Positions 7,706-9,629 of a DNA stretch of 9,629 nucleotides are shown piece by piece. The notes under the pieces are model-generated. The model worked only from the letters and a program-made list of their open reading frames with translations, searched no databases and was not told the origin of the DNA. The position numbers and the translations under genes were made by a program. Where the stretch lies: NCBI GenBank assembly GCA_012032075.1, contig JAAURU010000105.1:1-9629 (forward strand). The letters run 5' to 3'. The DNA comes from Flavobacterium sp. (GTDB taxonomy: Bacteria > Bacteroidota > Bacteroidia > Flavobacteriales > Flavobacteriaceae). Within the stretch, counting starts at the first letter, position 1. The number at the start of each line of letters is the position of its first letter.

Positions 7706-8950
7706 ATGAAAACGAAATTATTTACAAGTATAGTAAGTTTTTTCTTTGCTGTAACAACTTTTGCACAAGATAAAACTACAGTTAGAGCCAATAGTAGTGA
7801 CATTAGTGATAACTTAGACTTAAGAGCTGTCGCAACAATTTTTGGAGACGCTTCAAATTTAGAAGATTTCGAAAGAAGATTGAATGATCCCAAATCTCAA
7901 ATTTCAAACCTTGATTTAAATAATGATAATTATGTTGATTATCTTAGAGTTATTGAATCTATTGAAGGAAATGCTCATATCATTGTTGTTCAAGCTGTTT
8001 TAGATAAAGATATCTATCAAGATGTAGCATCTATTGAATTAGAAAAAGATAGAAATAATAATATTCAAGTTCAAGTTGTTGGAGATGTTTACATGTATGG
8101 TTCTAATTATATTTATGAGCCAGTTTACGTTCACAGACCTATTATTTATACCAACTTTTGGGTAACTAGTTATAGACCATATTGCTCTGTTTGGTATTGG
8201 AATTATTATCCTACTTATTATACTTATTGGAATCCTTGTCCAATTTTCAGATATAGAAATAATGTTGCATTATATATCAATTTTGGTCACACTTATAATT
8301 ATGTAAATACCAGAAGATGTGCTTATGCATACAACAATTATTACAGCAGAAGAGCTAATGGTTATGAGGCAAGATATCCAAATAGATCATTTAGTTCAAG
8401 AAATTCTGGGTATTCTAACAGATATGAAATGGATCAAAATAGAACTATAAGAACTCAAGTTCCTGGATCTAGAGAATTAGCTTATACTAATACAAGAAAC
8501 AGTAGTAATACTAGAGGAGATAGCAGAAGCAATTCAGAAGGTTCGACAAGAGCAAATTCTTCAACAAGAAATGATAATTATAATGGAACAACAACAAGAA
8601 ATTATTCTAATACAAGAAATAATAGCGCAACAAGAGAAAATAGTATAACTAATGGTTCTACGAGAAGTAATTCTTCAACTAGAAACACCACAAGTACAAG
8701 TTCTCCAAGAGAATATACTGCTACGAGAGACAATAGTTCATCTTCAAGAATTCATAATAGTACCACTGGAACATCTAGAGATTATTCTTCAAATAGAAAC
8801 AATTCAAATTTAGGTTCTTCAAGAAATACTACATCAAATAACAGAGGAAACGCTAACATAGGAAATTCGGGAAATTATTCAAGACAAACCGGAAATTCTG
8901 ATGGAGGTAGGAGTTCTTCTTCTAATAGAGGAGGATCTGGAAGAGGTTAA
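7706..8950 (+). CDS. Secreted protein of unknown function with Tyr/Trp-rich middle and Ser/Asn/Thr/Arg-rich tail
   Basis: I do not recognise a function; related hypothetical proteins seem common in flavobacteria. The product has 414 residues. Residues 1-20 form a signal peptide (MKTK, hydrophobic core, TTFAQ, probable cut after A20). Residues 30-130 look folded: NLEDFERRLNDP, an EF-hand or dockerin-like loop with acidic or amide residues at D70, N72, D74 and D78 (DLNNDNYVDYL), then alternating beta-like segments (HIIVVQAVL, IQVQVVGDVYMYG). Residue 81 is Arg where an EF-hand has Glu, so calcium binding is uncertain. Residues 131-215 are very rich in Tyr and Trp. Residues 245-414 are almost only Ser, Asn, Thr, Arg and Gly, and probably disordered. 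There is no lipobox, anchor or secretion tail that I recognise. It lies 57 bases after the regulator and ends before a strong terminator. The frame is intact. Confidence 0.85.
   Translation: MKTKLFTSIVSFFFAVTTFAQDKTTVRANSSDISDNLDLRAVATIFGDASNLEDFERRLNDPKSQISNLDLNNDNYVDYLRVIESIEGNAHIIVVQAVLDKDIYQDVASIELEKDRNNNIQVQVVGDVYMYGSNYIYEPVYVHRPIIYTNFWVTSYRPYCSVWYWNYYPTYYTYWNPCPIFRYRNNVALYINFGHTYNYVNTRRCAYAYNNYYSRRANGYEARYPNRSFSSRNSGYSNRYEMDQNRTIRTQVPGSRELAYTNTRNSSNTRGDSRSNSEGSTRANSSTRNDNYNGTTTRNYSNTRNNSATRENSITNGSTRSNSSTRNTTSTSSPREYTATRDNSSSSRIHNSTTGTSRDYSSNRNNSNLGSSRNTTSNNRGNANIGNSGNYSRQTGNSDGGRSSSSNRGGSGRG
8438..8947 (+). repeat. Degenerate low-complexity coding repeat (TRN/NSS/STR units)
   Basis: Codons for residues 245-414 repeat short, irregular units such as STRNDN, NTRNNS, ATRENS, STRSNS, STRNTT and ATRDNS, spaced about 8-11 residues apart. 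At DNA level, ACAAGAAA, ACTAGAAA and TCAAGAAA variants recur. The units differ in sequence and spacing, so this is biased composition with ancient repeats rather than a recent tandem array. Confidence 0.6.
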
Positions 8951-8973
8951 AAAATATTATTATAAATCATAAT

Positions 8974-9001
8974 AAAGCTGTCATTATAGACAGCTTTTTT
9001 T
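8974..9001 (+). terminator. Rho-independent terminator after the secreted protein gene
   Basis: A perfect 9-bp stem, AAAGCTGTC (8974-8982) and GACAGCTTT (8989-8997), encloses the loop ATTATA, and a run of seven T ends at 9001. It begins 23 bases after the stop at 8950 and separates this gene from the methyltransferase. Confidence 0.9.
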
Positions 9002-9012
9002 GTTTAAATCAT

Positions 9013-9020
9013 TATCTTTG
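9013..9020 (+). promoter_or_regulatory. -7 promoter element for the RNA methyltransferase gene
   Basis: TATCTTTG exactly matches TAnnTTTG and is followed by CA. It lies 19 bases before the ATG at 9040, directly after the upstream terminator. No clear -33 TTG is seen at the usual spacing, which falls within the terminator stem. Confidence 0.6.
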
Positions 9021-9039
9021 CACGCTGATTAAATAAAAA

Positions 9040-9629
9040 ATGAGATTACATAGAAATTTAGTATTCACAGTTATAGATTCTTTATTAGCCATATTTAATG
9101 AAGGTGAATATGCTGATAAAGTTGTTGCAAGAGCTTTAAAAAAGATAAACGTTGGGGAAGCAGTGATAGAAAATTTGTGGCTGAAACAATTTACGAAATT
9201 GTTCGATGGAAAAGACTCTATGCAGAAATTGCCGAAGTGAGAGAACCTTATGATAGAGATAATATTTGGAGAATATTTGCAGTTTGGGCCGTTTTAAGAG
9301 GCATTACTTTACCCGATTGGAAATACTTTGAAGGAACACCAGCCCGAAAAATAAAAGGGCGATTTGATGAATTATCAAAAATTAGAAAATTCAAAGAATC
9401 AATTCCAGACTGGATGGATGAATTAGGTGTAAAAGAACTTGGTGAAGCTACTTGGACAAAAGAATTAGAAGCTCAAAATAAACAAGCTGAGGTAATACTT
9501 AGAGTAAATACTTTAAAGACTACCAAAGAAAAACTTAGAGCTATATTAATGGACTTGAATATCGATACAAGTTTTCAAAAGACTATCCAGATGCTCTAAT
9601 TCTAAAAGAAAGAGCAAATGTATTCATGA
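9040..9629 (+). CDS. rsmB: RsmB/NOP-family rRNA cytosine-C5 methyltransferase, N-terminal part, two frameshifts
   Basis: This family methylates C5 of cytosine in RNA using S-adenosylmethionine; E. coli RsmB acts on 16S rRNA C967. Only about 197 residues (repaired) of a usual 400 or so lie in the window. They cover the N-terminal helical region (MRLHRNLVFTVIDSLLAIF, then WGSSDRKFVAETIYEIVRW) and the start of the pre-catalytic segment with LRVNTLK near residue 154. The SAM-binding and catalytic cysteine motifs lie beyond the right edge, so the exact target cannot be judged. The frame breaks twice. One A added to the run at 9138-9143 gives ALKKDKRWGSSDRKF. One T added to the run at 9572-9575 gives DTSFSKDYPDALILKERANVF, open to the window end. 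It has its own -7 element and follows a terminator, so it is a separate transcription unit. The symbol reflects the family, not proven orthology. Confidence 0.85.

Noticed and set aside
1..9629. Mobile element, CRISPR array, tRNA or defence system
   Set aside because: I found no transposase, terminal repeats, spaced direct repeats, tRNA-like fold or defence-type gene. The gene content is a standard respiratory locus and housekeeping flank.

Overview
The window looks like chromosome of a flavobacterium-type Bacteroidota. It is strongly A+T-rich, its promoters carry the Bacteroidota -7 motif TAnnTTTG, and its proteins have flavobacterial features: a fused CcoN-CcoO oxidase subunit, a short one-heme CcoP and a FixI/CcoI copper ATPase with a cysteine-rich N-terminus. 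I see no mobile element, CRISPR array, tRNA, rRNA or transfer boundary.

Layout: positions 1 to 6866 form a minus-strand respiratory block. Read in transcription order it is ccoI (copper P-type ATPase), then ccoS, ccoNO, ccoQ, ccoP and ccoG, the last running off the left edge. This is the gene set for making and assembling a high-affinity cbb3-type cytochrome c oxidase, the terminal oxidase used at low oxygen. A Crp/Fnr-family regulator (6971-7648) is divergent from ccoI. To its right are a secreted, low-complexity protein of unknown function (7706-8950), a clear intrinsic terminator, and the start of an RsmB/NOP-family RNA methyltransferase that runs off the right edge.

Regulation: the same palindrome, ATGAYATTTRTCAT, lies before ccoS (4417-4430) and between ccoI and the regulator (6919-6932). 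On the minus strand both copies sit at exactly the same distance from a -7 element. This suggests that the neighbouring Crp/Fnr protein activates both transcription units from about position -40. At its own promoter the site lies closer to the -7 element, which would fit repression.

Sequence quality: five conserved genes (ccoG, ccoP, ccoQ, ccoNO, ccoI) and the methyltransferase contain single-base indels, eight in all. Every one is in an A/T run and every one is repaired by adding or removing one base. The best reading is homopolymer error in the assembly, so I annotate these as whole genes with noted frameshifts. I do not see an undescribed system here. The most interesting real signal is the matched pair of promoters.
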